Shown here one piece after another: positions 1 to 12,414 of a stretch of DNA of 64,000 bases; the first letter of the stretch is position 1; every line of letters starts with the position of its first letter. Under the pieces are notes generated by a model. It was given only the letters and a program-made list of their open reading frames with translations, had not been told where the DNA came from and did no database searches. Both the position numbers and the translations under genes were made by a program. Location of the stretch: NCBI GenBank assembly GCA_029891385.1, contig CM057228.1, forward strand, positions 61,263,783 to 61,327,782, read 5' to 3'. This stretch comes from Erythroxylum novogranatense (lineage: Eukaryota > Streptophyta > Magnoliopsida > Malpighiales > Erythroxylaceae).

Positions 1-562
1 ATTTGTAGCTTTTATTTTCTAATTAAACAATTTATAATTATAGATCAAGATTGATTTCTAGCAACACATTATGACAACTAAAATATTTAGGAAGGTTAAA
101 GTGGTTTTGAGTAACCTGTTCATGCATGATTTTTTGTTCAATTCAATCCTTTCATCATATAATGTTCTGATTAGACATAAAGTATGAAATTAATGTCTAC
201 TCTATTTTTAGTCCAAATGTATTAGTTCTTGGCCATTAGTTATTGATTCAATTAATGACATTTGTGAACTATTTATAAAGTTTCATTCCACCTTGTCCAA
301 TAATTTCCTAATCAATATTAATCGAGAACATCATAACTTTCTCTCTAATTACTTTAGGGTGATGAATCATATCTTGATCACTTAACTAAATCTACATAAT
401 TCATGTTACATCCAATGACTATTGACTAAACTATCTACATTTAGAATAAGACATAAATAAAATCAAAACATAGAAATTCTTATCTAACATAAATTTGGAT
501 ACCTCAAGTCAAAGTATCACTTATACAATTATCATAATAAGAATTTCCATATATATATATAT

Positions 563-611
<49 letters not shown>

Positions 612-1055
612 GTTCCAAATGGATTTTCATATTATATCAATTCAGTAACTTGTCTATAACAAACACCTAAACGTTTATTTAAATATCTCCATACTTTAGT
701 CTATGAGATGGACTACTTCCTTAATAAGGAAAAAAAATTGTGTTAATACTTTTTACGTTATTAATGTCCAATCTTAATAAAACAATGACTAGGAACCATT
801 TAGGAATAATACATAAATGTAATATGAATATCAAATTTATAATCTTATTATAATTTCAGTTGCAATGTCTAATTATCCCATGGACTTTATCATATAAATG
901 TAAACATGAACAAGATAAAGAATCCCTTTAAATAATTATTAATAAACTACAACCAAATCAATTGGCTCTTTGGTATAAACCAACATCTTTAATAGCGGAG
1001 AACTAAAATGATATATATTGTCATGTAATATTCTGATCATTAAAGTTGTTTCAGC
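1..1055. other. AT-rich intergenic DNA, no gene seen
   Basis: This stretch is strongly AT-rich and has no open frame that looks coding on either strand. Apart from the microsatellite at 549-612 I see no transposon termini or RNA gene. It is the left flank of retrotransposon element 1 and ends in the GTACC target duplication. Confidence 0.6.
549..612. repeat. TA / GATA compound microsatellite
   Basis: A run of alternating AT passes directly into about twelve perfect GATA units. It is a simple sequence repeat and probably polymorphic in length. No function is implied. Confidence 0.95.
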
Positions 1056-1060
1056 GTACC
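1056..1060. repeat. target site duplication of element 1, left copy (GTACC)
   Basis: GTACC directly precedes the left LTR and recurs at 12101-12105 directly after the right LTR. A 5-bp duplication is the normal size for Ty3/gypsy integrase, so both outer ends of element 1 are original. Confidence 0.9.
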
Positions 1061-4000
1061 TTTTGGACCCCGTCTCCAAGGCCCAACATTCGAACCCATA
1101 CAAGCATGCATAAGCATAGAGGACCCAAAACTGACACAAAATTGGCCACAAAAGGAGAAATCTTGAATTAGAAAATTTGGCTTTGGATTTTTAAGAAACT
1201 ATGTTCCTTACGCTCTCACAGTTCCAACGCCAATGAAATCGTTCAATTCGTATTTGAAATGAAAAAGTTATGGCAAAAATGTTATCTTAAAGAAAACAGT
1301 GAAAACAGTCCCTCTACCGACTTCATGTAAATATTTGAAAACTTTAGAGGCAAAATTACTGATCGGTTCCTTCATTAAAAGTGTATATTTATGTCTCTAG
1401 TTTCATTTAAAACAAGAATCGCCTCAACCCGAGCCCTATAGCTCCAGATATTTAAACATTTGTGAAGTATATTAAGAAAGAATCAGCCGACCTCCACACT
1501 TTGTTTCAAACCACCCTTTTCAATTTAAAGTAAATACTGGAAAATCAAGTGTAAAAAGATAGAAAAATTTTTTAAAAATCCATCGGTTCGAAAATCAGCT
1601 CAATCGGAGGTCTATGCAAAAAGTTATGACCAAAAGAAGGAGAAGGGGTCGGTCGGCCAGAGACCGACCCCAGCGCTCGCCGGCATGGGCGAGCGGGCTC
1701 TCGCCCGACATGGGCGGCCTTGGCGCTTCGCCCGATGGGAAGCCAGGCGCTCATGGGCGACCTGCCCTACCGCCCGACCTAACCGACTTCTAACCTCATA
1801 ACTTTTGACTCAGAGCTCCAAATTAGACACGGTTGAGGCGTTAGAAAGCTAAGAGAAAATCTATATTTTTCAAGAAGGATCCAAAGACTAGCTCGGCCAT
1901 TAAGGAAACAAATTTTTAACACAAAGGCCGATCGACTAGCTCTCCCTAACAGCATCGAACTTGCGACCTCCATAACTTTTGACTCGAACTACAAATTTAA
2001 CAAACTTAGTGTCTATGGAAAGCTAAAAGAATTATCTACAACTTTCATGAAGACCAGCGACCTATATTCCAATTCTATATGGGTCAAAAGTGGACTCAAA
2101 GCTTCTCTACCAATCTGTCACTTTGACAAAGCACCTACATTTAATTCCAACGACTTACACCTACCAATTTAACTCCTCTTAAATAGTTCATAAAACCTCC
2201 CAGGAGAGCTCTACAGCCCGCTAACAACCTTAACAATATTAAATGATCTCCTACTACTTGTACCAACCCGAAATTGCAAAAACACAAGCATACCCGCACT
2301 GCAAGACTTTCACAACTCACACACCATAGCAAATTTTCCAGCAAGCTCTCCCAAGACAAAACCCAGCAGAAACCCAACAAAGAACTCAAACAAAACCTTC
2401 ATTCCACATCTTCTACCCAAACACATGCATTAACTACAAGTAACACAATTATACAAAAGGAATACTTGTTCTCTTCATTCTCATTTCTAATCTAACCAAA
2501 AGTGCATTTATAGCTTTGATTACATAACAACATATTCATCATGATTTAACACCAAGTACAAAATACAAAAGATGCTCCATGCTTGTTATGCTTGCAAAGC
2601 TATCCCAAAAGTGAGTCACTAACTTAATGCAAAAATATCTAAAGTCTTGGAGTTTTCCCGATGCCTTGCAAGGTCCGATGCTAGACTTGAGCTTTTGCAC
2701 CTGTGGAGGGAAAATGGGGTGAGCTAACACCGCTCAGTGGCTAATACGCCTATAGCCATCGTAATGAGCCATGCAACACATATATTCATACATATAGTCA
2801 TGCATATATCAAACAATCCTAAAACATTCACAGAACATCATTTTAGGCGTAACAAACATTACATTACATAAAGCCTAACATGACAACTTTATCAATTATA
2901 ACACTTATGATGCATCATACACAACAAAGTTTGAATGAAAAATGCACAATCACATGGCTAGAGTGTTTCCGTAAACACAACGAATAAACCGAAGTTTATC
3001 GTAAACACAACGAGTCCGATTTCTCAGGATCTCGTGGCCACAAGCGGGCAGCCGGGAGAAGGCTAGGTCAACGTGCACGTGACTATCACAACGGGGTTCT
3101 CTCTTGCCCACACACACAAATAATCTATGCTCAAATAGTTTCATTCATAGGTTTCTTCAAAATTTTCAAGTATGCACAATTCCATACTTTACATTTCTTT
3201 CAAAGACAAGATGCCACATTTAACATACATATCCAAATATTCATCGGAAATCAACTTTTTACACAAATATAAAACAAAGCACATAAGCATACAAGGTCAC
3301 CCATTACATAATGACTATAAACGCATTACCCACCTAAAATGTCAGAAATCTGAGTTCACAAATGTCCTTCCTCTCTCTCTTGAGTGAGGTTTCCTTGGTT
3401 CCCTTCAATAAAACACATTTCGATTTAATTTCGAAACTCATCGGAAAGTTATAACATTCAAGAATCAAAGGAAAACTAACAATAACCTCAAACCTAACCT
3501 ATCTATAACCCATTTAAGCTAGAATAACCAAAACCCTAGCTTAGGAATCACAAAACCACTCATCTCTTCTTTCTTTCTTCATTCCTACACAAACCCTAAC
3601 CTTCATTTCATCCCCTTTCTTGAATCTAACTCAAAGGAAGATAGATACTTACCTTAAGCTCTTGATTTCTCTTCCCTTTTTCCACTTTTCTTCTTCTTCA
3701 CAAGCCTCCCACGATTTTTTTCTCTCTTCCTTTCTTCCTTGGCCGACCACTCTTCCTTTCTCCTCTAGCTCACGTTTTCTTCTCTTCTTTCTTTTGTTCT
3801 ACGACACTTGCTTACTCCTCTTCTCCTCTTTAATTCACTTATTCTCATTTAACTCTTCCTACACCAAAACTATGTAGTTTTGGCTTCTCACTTAAGTTCC
3901 TTTGGGCTCTCCTCCTCCTCTCAAGCCCACTACACCTCATCCATTAATTCCTAATCCTCCTCCTCATTCCACTTATTCCATAAAGCCCATTCTTTCCAAC

Positions 4001-4171
4001 ATTAAATCCAAGCCTTCAATTAATTTCTAACTTCTAATCCCAAGCCCAACATAAAAATATTTATATAAACACATAATTAAATCAATTAAGACAAAATTAA
4101 AAAAAATTAACGAATAAATCCATAAATCAATAAATAATTAATTAAATAAAAAAAATTTTCGGGGCCCAACA
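1061..4171 (-). repeat. element 1, 3' LTR (left)
   Basis: This repeat of 9061-12100 is 3,111 bp. The first bases read TTTTGG where the other LTR has TGTTGG, so the terminal TG is mutated; the other end keeps CCAACA. A GC-rich patch at about 1640-1770 is roughly 50 bp longer than in the other LTR. On the minus strand a TATA box (TATAAAT, 2506-2512) is the probable core promoter. Open frames inside the LTR are not coding. A block at about 2950-3110 is shared with the solo LTR of another family at 18300-18440. Confidence 0.92.
2506..2512 (-). promoter_or_regulatory. LTR TATA box (element 1, 3' LTR)
   Basis: TATAAAT on the minus strand, in the same place in the other LTR (10451-10457). It is the best candidate for the U3/R boundary promoter. 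Transcription from this 3' LTR would read leftwards, away from the element, into 1-1060. Confidence 0.5.
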
Positions 4172-5424
4172 ATTCTCCCCTCCTAAAAGAATTTCGTCCT
4201 CGAAATCCTTACCTGAATCCATGAAGAGGTACGGATACTTCTCCTTCATGGCTTCCAAAGGTTCCCAAGTAGCCTCCTCGGTCGAATGATTCCTCCACAA
4301 GACCTTAACCAGCTTTACAATCTTATTCCTTAACACTTTTTCCTTTGAATCTAAGATCTCCACTGGTTGCTCCTCATAAGTCAAATCCTCTCTCAACTGA
4401 ATCTCTGAAGGTTGAACTATGTGTGAAGGATCCGATCTATACCTCCTCAACATCGACACATGGAACACATTGTGAATCTTAGACAACTCCAATGGCAAAT
4501 CTAACTTATAAGCCAAAGGCCCGATCCTCTCAATGATCTCATATGGGCCTATATACCTTGGGCTAAGCTTGCCCTTCTTGCCAAACCTCAAAACACCTTT
4601 CCATGGAGAAGCTCTAAGAAACACCTTCTCACCCACTTCAAATTCCATCTCTTTCCTATGGGCATCCGAATAGCTCTTCATCCGATCTTGAGCTGCCTTA
4701 AGCCTCTGCTTCACTAGCTTTATCTTATCAACTGTAACTGCACTAACTCAGGTCCCACAAGCTTCCTTTCACTTTCCTCGTCCCAACATATAGGAGTTCT
4801 ACATCTCCTACCATACAAAGCCTCATAAGGTGCCATCTGAATTCCCGAATGATAGGAATTATTATAAGCAAACTCAATCAAAGGTAAGTGATCATCCCAC
4901 GAACCTTTGAAATCCAAAGCACAAGCCCTCAACATTGCCTCCAAAGTCCGAATGGTCCTCTCCGACTGTCCATCAGTCTGCGGATGGAAAGCCATACTGA
5001 AATGCAATCTAGTCCCCAAGGCCTCCTGTAAACTCTCCCAAAACCTGGAGGTAAACCTGGGATCTCTATCAGAAACTATCAAACTCGGAATCCCATGAAG
5101 CCTAATCACCTCATCCACATACTTCTTAGCCAACACATTCAAAGAATCTGTCTGACGAATTGGCAAGAAGTGAGCTGACTTAGTCAACCTATCCACAATC
5201 ACCCATATTGCATCATGCTTCTTGCTAGATCTCGGCAATCCCATCAGAAAATCCTTAGTTATCTTTTCCCATTTCCACTCCGGAATAGGCAAAGGATTAA
5301 GCTTGCCTGAAGGTGCTTGGTGTTCAGCTTTAACTTGCTGGCACACCAAACATCTTTTAGCATACTCTGCTACATCTTTCCTCATTCCTTTCCACCAGAA
5401 ATGCTCTTTCAAATTCCGATACAT
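4142..5424 (-). pseudogene. element 1 integrase with C-terminal chromodomain, frameshifted
   Basis: This is the last pol segment. The N-terminal zinc-binding end (HFWWKGM, then CLVCQQV) is followed by the catalytic core with Asp in KDFLMGLP, Asp in VSDRDPRF and Glu in QSERTI, so the D-D-E set is present. Integrase joins cDNA ends to host DNA. A break near 4715-4720 separates the core from the C-terminal part, which holds the GPY-type module (RYIGPYEIIERIG) and a chromodomain-like segment ending in LWRNHSTEEATWEPLE. In the chromovirus family this domain steers insertion toward marked chromatin. The frame runs through the polypurine tract into the LTR before stopping at 4142. Confidence 0.88.
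4172..4186 (-). promoter_or_regulatory. polypurine tract of element 1
   Basis: Read on the minus strand, AGGAGGGGAGAAT lies directly before the 3' LTR. Such purine runs resist RNase H and prime plus-strand cDNA synthesis. Its position fixes the LTR edge at 4171. Confidence 0.85.
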
Positions 5425-5490
5425 CTTAGAACTCCTGGATGCATTGCATAAGGAGCATTATCGCCTCATCAAGAATCTCATCTCTCAACT

Positions 5491-6342
5491 CTAACTTGCC
5501 GGGACACACAATCTACTACCCACAACCATCAATCCATCTTCCTTTACCTCTACATTAGACGGTTTGTCATTCTTTATCTCTTCCCTAAGCTTACTCAAGT
5601 ACTCATCATGATCCTGCAATTCCTTGATCTTCTCTTTCAGCACTGGCCTCACCCTGAAACTTGCCAAAATACACTCAGGCCTATCTTGCCTCAACATCAC
5701 ATCAAGTCGGCTAAATCCTTGATGAGGAAGATACACACTCTCCATGTGAGCCATAGTGGACTTCCTACTCGGAGCATCCGCTACCACATTAGCTTTCCCC
5801 GGATGGTAATCTATCATCAAGTCATAATCTTTTAGCAACTCTAACCATCGCCTTTGCCTCAAATTCAGCTCTTTTTGGGTCAACAAGTATTTAAGGCTCT
5901 TATGATCTGTAAATATCCTAGTGGTAACTCCATACAGATAATGTCTCCAAATCTTCAATGCAAAGATTATAGCGGCCAACTCCAAGTCATGGATCGGATA
6001 GTTCATCTCATAAGGCTTCAACTGCCTAGAGGCATAAGCAATCACTTTCTCTCCTTGCATCAATACACACCCTAAACCCTTCCTGGAGGCATCACTGTAC
6101 ACAATGTACCCATCATCACCAGAAGGCAATGTCAGAATCGGTGCGGTTGTAAGCCGCTTCTTCAACTCCTCGAAACTACTCTGGCACTCCTCAGTCCATT
6201 CAAAATTTTGATTCTTCCTTATCAACTTGGAAAGTGGAGCAGCTATCAAGGAAAAGCCCTCCACAAACCTCCTGTAATATCCAGCTAATCCCAAGAAACT
6301 TCTCACTTCAGCTACATTCTTTGGCGCTTCCCATTTAACCAC
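5491..6342 (-). pseudogene. element 1 RT thumb and RNase H domain
   Basis: An open stretch of 283 codons covers the end of the reverse transcriptase ([11 protein letters not shown]) and the RNase H domain. Visible landmarks are [11 protein letters not shown] (first Asp), [10 protein letters not shown] (Glu), [10 protein letters not shown] (Asp) and ADAPSRK near the end, where the usual form is ADALSRK. The catalytic residues look intact, unlike the related domain in element 2. RNase H removes the RNA strand during reverse transcription. A frameshift separates this stretch from the RT palm upstream. Confidence 0.88.
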
Positions 6343-6430
6343 AGCTTCTATCTTCTACGGATCCACATGCACTCCCCGCTCAGAGATCACATGCCCCAAA
6401 AATACCACTTCCCTTAGCCAAAATTCGCAT

Positions 6431-7063
6431 TTATTGAATTTCGCGACATGCCTCATTCTTCCTCAATGTCTCCAAAGCAACCCTCAAATGATCCTCGTGC
6501 TCCACATCACTCTTAGAATAGACCAATATGTCATCAATAAAAACAATGACAAATCGGTCTAGGAAAGACTTGAAGACTCTATTCATCAAATCCATAAAGA
6601 CTGCAGGAGCATTTGTTAACCCGAAAGGCATAACCAAAAACTCAAAGTGGCCATACCTCGTCCTAAAAGCAGTCTTTGACACATCGGTCTCCTTAATCCT
6701 CAAGCGATGATAACCTCGATCTCAAGTCTATCTTGGAAAGACTCTTGCCCTTGCAATTGATCAAACAAGTCATCAATGCGCGGAGCGGATACTGTTCTTA
6801 ACAAAGAGCATGGTTCACTTCCTATAATCCACACACATCAACGACCCATCTTTCTTCTTCAAAAAGAAATGGAGCTCCCAAGGCGAAGAACTCGGTCTAA
6901 CATAACCCTTCTCTAAAAGATCCTCCAATTGCTCCTTAAGTTCCTTCAATTCACGAGCCATCCGATAAAGCGAATTGAGATCGTATGATGCTCGAATGAA
7001 GCTCGATGGGAAACTCAATTTCCCTAGGAGGAGGTAGTCCTGGCAATTCCTCGAAAAAAACAT
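6431..7063 (-). pseudogene. element 1 reverse transcriptase palm and fingers, frameshifted
   Basis: Two open pieces carry the start of RT ([14 protein letters not shown], then [14 protein letters not shown]) and the palm ([20 protein letters not shown] and FIDDILVYS). The two aspartates of FIDDIL are the metal-binding pair of the active site. Between the pieces (about 6704-6815) the frame is lost, and it is lost again near 6431 where the primer-grip region should follow. The enzyme copies element RNA into cDNA. As it stands, no full RT can be translated. Confidence 0.86.
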
Positions 7064-7079
7064 CCGGGAATTTCTTGAC

Positions 7080-7646
7080 TACTGGAATGTCTTCCAACCT
7101 CCCTCTATCTGCCTCCATATCTAGCATATAAGCCAAAAAGGCCTCACGCCCCTTGCTCATCATTCTCTCTGCCATCATAGCTGAAATAACCCGAGGTGGA
7201 CTGACTTTTCTATCTCCCATGAGTATCACTTTCCTGCTATCCTCTAGCTCGAACTCCACTGTCTTCTGTTTACAATCTAAAGTAACATGGTACCTCTCTA
7301 ATGTGTCCATACCTAGGATCACATCAAATCCTCCCATCTTCAAAGGCATTAGATCCACCACCAATTTTCCTCCACTAATCTCTATCTCACAATCTCTATA
7401 CACTTGACTGATAATAATGTATTGGCCGATTGGAGTACTCACCATCAGCGGAGTATCCAATGGGCTCAAACTCCTCCTAGAAATAGTCCTACCCGAAGAC
7501 ACAAAATAATGGGTAGAACCTGAGTCAATCATAGCAAGCACATAATCATCAAACAGTTTAACCATACCCGCTACAACTTCGGCGCGGTCTCCGCCTCCTC
7601 TCGAGTCATGGCAAACACTGGTGGAACTTGCCCTCTGGATCTGCAT
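7080..7646 (-). pseudogene. element 1 aspartic protease
   Basis: Between gag and RT lies a retropepsin-like segment with the active-site motif MIDSGSTHYF and the later hydrophobic motif VILGMDTLERY. Retropepsins act as homodimers and cut the Gag-Pol precursor. The motif residues are intact. The frame continues leftwards into the protease-RT linker ([13 protein letters not shown]) and then breaks near 6951. Confidence is high for the family and low for any remaining activity. Confidence 0.85.
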
Positions 7647-7678
7647 CCGGAGGATAAGCTCTCTTAGGACCTCCAGAG

Positions 7679-8792
7679 CTACCTATACATCACGACTTTA
7701 CGAGCCATCGCCTCTGTCCTCCTAGAGGGCTGCATCTGAGATCTCTCTCTCCTGTCCGGCTTGGGACAAAACTTAGCGATATGCCCCTTCTGGCCACAAT
7801 TGAAGCATGCACCTGATACTCTGAAACATTGTCCCTTATGATACCCCCCACAATGCTCACACTTTGGAAGAGGTGGCCTCTCCCCATCCACTCTTCTACC
7901 GCCGCCCACCGATGAAGCTTGGTGAGAAACAGTAGGAATCCTCAATGATCTAGGCCGGCTTCCACCGGTGCTCCTCTCCTCAGACTGCGCAGGAAAGGTT
8001 CTGGCACTTCTCTCAGGATTAGAAGTACCACCTCCCCTCTGGAACTGCTCTCTCCCCTTCCTCTTCCTGTTAACTGCACTCTTGATGTTCTCGAGGTTCT
8101 CAACCCTCAGCGCTGCTTCAACCAACTGCTGCAAGTCACAGAAGTTCTGCACTATCACCTTCTCTCTGATAGCCAGGTGCAAACCCGACTCAAATCGACG
8201 GCACTTAGCAGCCTCACTCAGCCTCATCTCTGCAGCATATCTAGACAACTGTGTGAACCGACGCTCGTATTCATTGATTGTCATCTCCTACAGGTAAGGC
8301 TTAGGAATTCCTCTGCTTACATTGAATGTACACTTCAGATAAATACTTCTTCCGAAAGCAAGAAGGAAGTCCTCCCATACTAACCTGTCGGTTTCAATTG
8401 GCTCCCGTACACACTCCCACCAATGCAAGGCATCCCTCAAGCGAGGCTTGCGGATAAACAACTTTGTCGCCAACCTCACAATCCATCGATCCGGCCTCTC
8501 TCTGTTTTCCTCAACCGGTCTCGGCTTCTTCGGATCCGAGGTTCCAAAGAAATCCTTGCTCCATACTTCCTCGACTTGTCAAACCGCCTCCCCTTCTTAG
8601 GGGCGAACCAGAGCTTTGAGGCATTTGACCCATGCTTTGAACAAAAGCTTGGGTAAATGCTTGGAACGACACTGGGTCTAACGCAGGCACTTGCTCAGAC
8701 AGACTAGGTGACTGCTGAGTCTGTGAACGAAGAGGCTCACTACCCTGCCCTAGAGGGGCCTCAGCCACTCCCGGGGCTACGGACTCATCCAT
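7679..8792 (-). pseudogene. element 1 gag, nucleocapsid with zinc knuckles, broken
   Basis: Gag begins at an ATG at 8792 (MDESVAPGV) and is split into three frames (8792-8511, 8479-8288, 8284-7679). The middle and last pieces carry the plant retrotransposon gag core (WWECVR; RRFESGLHLAI). The C-terminal part is basic and Gly/Ser-rich, then has two knuckle-like motifs: CEHCGGYHKGQC and the canonical CX2CX4HX4C form CFNCGQKGHIAKFC at about 7766-7807. Gag packages element RNA into virus-like particles. The frameshifts prevent synthesis of a full product. Confidence 0.87.
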
Positions 8793-9043
8793 GCTCTCCT
8801 CCCTCGACGGAGAGTCGGTGTAATGAACCTTGCAAAACTTCGTGTCCTTGACGAGGTGGCATCGTACTCCTTCAATGAAAATACTAGTGATTAGCTACAA
8901 TTCGTTTTTTTTAAGCTTAGTTCCTATATGTATGCATGATATGCATGTCACGTAATGCAAACAATCAATTCATAAAGTAAACATTTAATCACATACAAAA
9001 CAATGTTCCCTACTATACATTTTAAGCCTAGGAGTAAGCCTAA

Positions 9044-9055
9044 GCTCTGATACCA
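9044..9055 (-). promoter_or_regulatory. primer binding site of element 1 (initiator tRNA-Met)
   Basis: The minus strand reads TGGTATCAGAGC, complementary to the 3' end of plant initiator tRNA-Met, five bases inside the 5' LTR. It primes minus-strand cDNA synthesis and confirms that the right LTR is the 5' LTR. Confidence 0.92.
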
Positions 9056-9060
9056 AACAA

Positions 9061-12000
9061 TGTTGGACCCCGTCTCCAAGGCCCAACATTCGAACCCATA
9101 CAAGCATGCATAAGCATAGAGGACCCAAACCAGCACAAAATTGGCCACAAAGGAGAAATCTTGAAATAGAAAATTTGGCTTTGGATTTTAATAAAATATG
9201 TTCCTTACGCTCTCACGGTTCCAACGCCACTGAAATCGTTCAATTGGGTTTGAAATGAAAAGTTATGGCAAAATGCTATCTTAAAGCAGAAAGCAGTCCT
9301 CTACCGACTTCATGTAAATATTTGAAAACTTTAGAGGCAAAATTACTGATCGGTTCCTTCATAAAAAGTGTAGATTTATGTCTCTAGTTTCATTTAAAAC
9401 AAGAATCACCTCAACCCGAGCCCTATAGCTCCAGATATTTAAACATTTGTGAAGTATATTAAGAAAGAATCAATGACCTCCACACTTTGTTTCAAACCAC
9501 CCTTTTCAATTTAAAGTAAATACTGGAAAATCAAGTGTAAAAGATGAAAAATTTCTTAAAATCCATCGGTTCAAAAATCAGCTCAATCGGAGGTCTATGC
9601 AAAAGTTATGACCAAAAGAAGGAGAAGGGTCGGTCGGCGGAGAAGCGCCAGCGGGCTCGCATCGCACGGCATGAAGCCAGGCGCTCGCGGGCGACCTGCC
9701 CTACCGCCCGACCTAACCGACTTCTAACCCTCATAACTTTTGACTCCGAGCTCCAAATTAGACACGGTCGGAGGCGTTAGAAAGCTAAGAGAAAAATCTA
9801 TATTTTTCAAGAAGGATCCAAAGACTAGCTCGGCCATTAAGGGAAACAAATTTTTAACACAAAGGCCGATCGACTAGCTCTCCCTAACAGCATCAGAACT
9901 TGCGACCTCCATAACTTTTGACCCAGAACTCTAAATTTAACAAACTTAGTGTCTATGGAAAGCTAAAAGAATTATCTACAACTTTTGTGAAGACCACCGA
10001 CCTATATTCCAACTCTATATGGGTCAAAAGTGGACTCAAAGCTTCTGTTACCAATCTGTCACTTTGACAGCACCTACATTTAATTCCAACGACTTACACC
10101 TACCAATTTAACTCCTCTTAAATAGTTCATAAAACCTCCTGGGAGAGCTCTACAGCTCGGCTAACAACCTCAACAATATTAAATGATCTCCTACTACTTG
10201 TACCAACCCAGAAATTGCAGAAAACACAGCATACCCAGAATTCTGCAAGACTTTCACAACTCACACACCATAGCAAATTTTCCAGCAAGCTCTCCCAAGA
10301 CAAAAACCCAGCAGAAACCCAACAGCAACTCAAACACAACCTTCATTCCACATCTTCTACCCAAACACATGCATTAACTACAAGTAACACAATTATACAA
10401 AAGGGGATACTTGTTCTCTTCATTCTCATTTCTAATCCAACCAAAAGTGCATTTATAGCTTTGATTACATAATAACATATTCATCATGATTTAACACCAA
10501 GTACAAAATACAAAAGACGCTCCATGCTTGTTATGCTTGCAAAGCTATCCCAAAAGTGAGTCACTAACTTAATGCAAAATATCTAAAGTCTTGGAGTTTT
10601 CCGATGCCTTGCAAGGTCCGATGCTAGACTTGAGCTTTTGCACTGTGGAGGAAAATGGGGTGAGCTAACACCGCTCGATGGCTAATCGCCTATAGCCATC
10701 GTAATGAGCCATGCAACACATATATTCATACATATAGTCATGCATATATCAAACAATCCTAAAACATTCACGAACATCATTTTAGGCATAACAAACATTA
10801 CATTACATAAAGCCTAACATGACAACTTTATCAATTATAACACTTATGATGCATCATACACAACAAAGTTTGAATGAAAAATGCACAATCACATGGCTAG
10901 AGAGTTTCCGTAAACACAACGAATAAACCGAAGTTTATCGTAAACACAACGAGTCCGATTTCTCAGGATCTCGTGGCCAAGCGGGCAGACGGGAGAAGGC
11001 TAGGTCAGCGTGCGTGACTATCACAAGGTTTCTCTCTTGCCCACACACACAAATAATCTATGCTCAAATAGTTTCATTCATAGGTTTCTTCAAAATTTTC
11101 AAGTATGCACAATTCCATACTTTACATTTCTTTCAAAGACAAGATGCCACATTTAACATACATATCCAAATATTCATCGGAAATCAACTTTTTACACAAA
11201 TATAAAACAAAGCACATAAGCATACAAGGTCACCCATTACATAATGACTATAAATGCATTACCCACCCAAAATGTCAGAAATCTGAGTTCACAAATGTCC
11301 TTCCTCTCTCTCTTGAGTGAGGTTTCCTTGGTTCCCTTCAATAAAACACATTTCGATTTAATTTCGAAACTCATCGGAAAGTTATAACATTCAAGAATCA
11401 AAGGAAAACTAACAATAACCTCAAACCTAACCTATCTATAACCCATTTAAGCTAGAATAACCAAAACCCTAGCTTAGGAATCACAAAACCACTCATCTCT
11501 TCTTTCTTTCTTCATTCCTACACAAACCCTAACCTTCATTTCATCCCCTTTCTTGAATCTAACTCAAAGGAAGATAGATACTTACCTTAAGCTCTTGATT
11601 TCTCTTCCCTTTTTCCACTTTTCTTCTTCTTCACAAGCCTCCCACGATTTTTTTTCTCTCTTCCTTTCTTCCTTGGCCGACCACTCTTCCTTTCTCCTCT
11701 AGCTCACGTTTTCTTCTCTTCTTTCTTTTGTTCTACGACACTTGCTTACTCCTCTTCTCCTCTTTAATTCACTTATTCTCATTTAACTCTTCCTACACCA
11801 AAACTATGTAGTTTTGGCTTCTCACTTAAGTTCCTTTGGGCTCTCCTCCTCCTCTCAAGCCCACTACACATCACCCATTAATTCCTAATCCTCCTCCTCA
11901 TTCCACTTATTCCATAAAGCCCATTCTTTCCAACATTAAATCCAAGCCTTCAATTAATTTCTAACTTCTAATCCCAAGCCCAACATAAAAATATTTATAT

Positions 12001-12100
12001 AAACACATAATTAAATCAATTAAGACAAAATTAAAAAAAATTAACGAATAAATCCATAAATCAATAAATAATTAATTAAAAAAAAATTCAGGGTCCAACA
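9061..12100 (-). repeat. element 1, 5' LTR (right)
   Basis: This is the 3,040-bp partner of 1061-4171. It begins TGTTGGACCC and ends GGGTCCAACA, giving the TG...CA termini and a short terminal inverted repeat. A minus-strand TATA box is at 10451-10457. Compared with the left LTR it has many 1-3 bp indels and a shorter GC-rich patch (about 9630-9710). Confidence 0.93.
10451..10457 (-). promoter_or_regulatory. LTR TATA box (element 1, 5' LTR)
   Basis: TATAAAT on the minus strand, the likely promoter of the genomic transcript of element 1. It matches 2506-2512 in the other LTR. Confidence 0.5.
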
Positions 12101-12105
12101 GTACC
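12101..12105. repeat. target site duplication of element 1, right copy (GTACC)
   Basis: An exact repeat of 1056-1060 directly after the CCAACA terminus. Confidence 0.9.
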
Positions 12106-12414
12106 TGTAGATTTATCTTACTTTAAAGCACAACTTACCAAAATCTACCCCTAGATTACTTAGTTTTTAGAGGGACTGGTTATTAATTGATTATATGTAA
12201 AAACATTGAATGTTTAATTATTGTCATGATTTTAAAAGTTATTCCTCTTTGCTTATGACTGTCTTGGAATGTCCAGATTTGGATTTCAACTTTGAATGCT
12301 AAAATTTCAAATTTAGTATGGCTGAATTTTTTATTGGAAAGTTTAGGCTAAAATTTTATGATTTAATAAGGCTGAAATTTAGATTTAATATGGCTAGAAT
12401 TTAAATTTTCAATT
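12106..12414. other. AT-rich spacer between elements 1 and 2
   Basis: No gene is visible. The segment at about 12300-12410 repeats short words such as TATGGCT followed by GAATTT. It is the continuation of the site into which element 1 inserted and the left flank of element 2. Confidence 0.5.

Larger units (their letters stand above)
1061..12100 (-). mobile_element. element 1: Ty3/gypsy chromovirus LTR retrotransposon (Tekay/Del-like), complete but decayed
   Basis: An 11.0-kb element on the minus strand. It has two LTRs of about 3 kb ending in CCAACA, a primer binding site complementary to initiator tRNA-Met, a polypurine tract and a 5-bp target duplication. Internal order on the minus strand is gag, protease, reverse transcriptase, RNase H, integrase, chromodomain. 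Long LTRs, this domain order and a C-terminal chromodomain fit the plant Tekay/Del lineage; the lineage is inference from domain style. The coding region is split by stops and frameshifts, so the copy is non-autonomous now. The LTRs are very similar but differ by many small indels. It replicates through an RNA intermediate and inserts as a cDNA. Confidence 0.93.
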
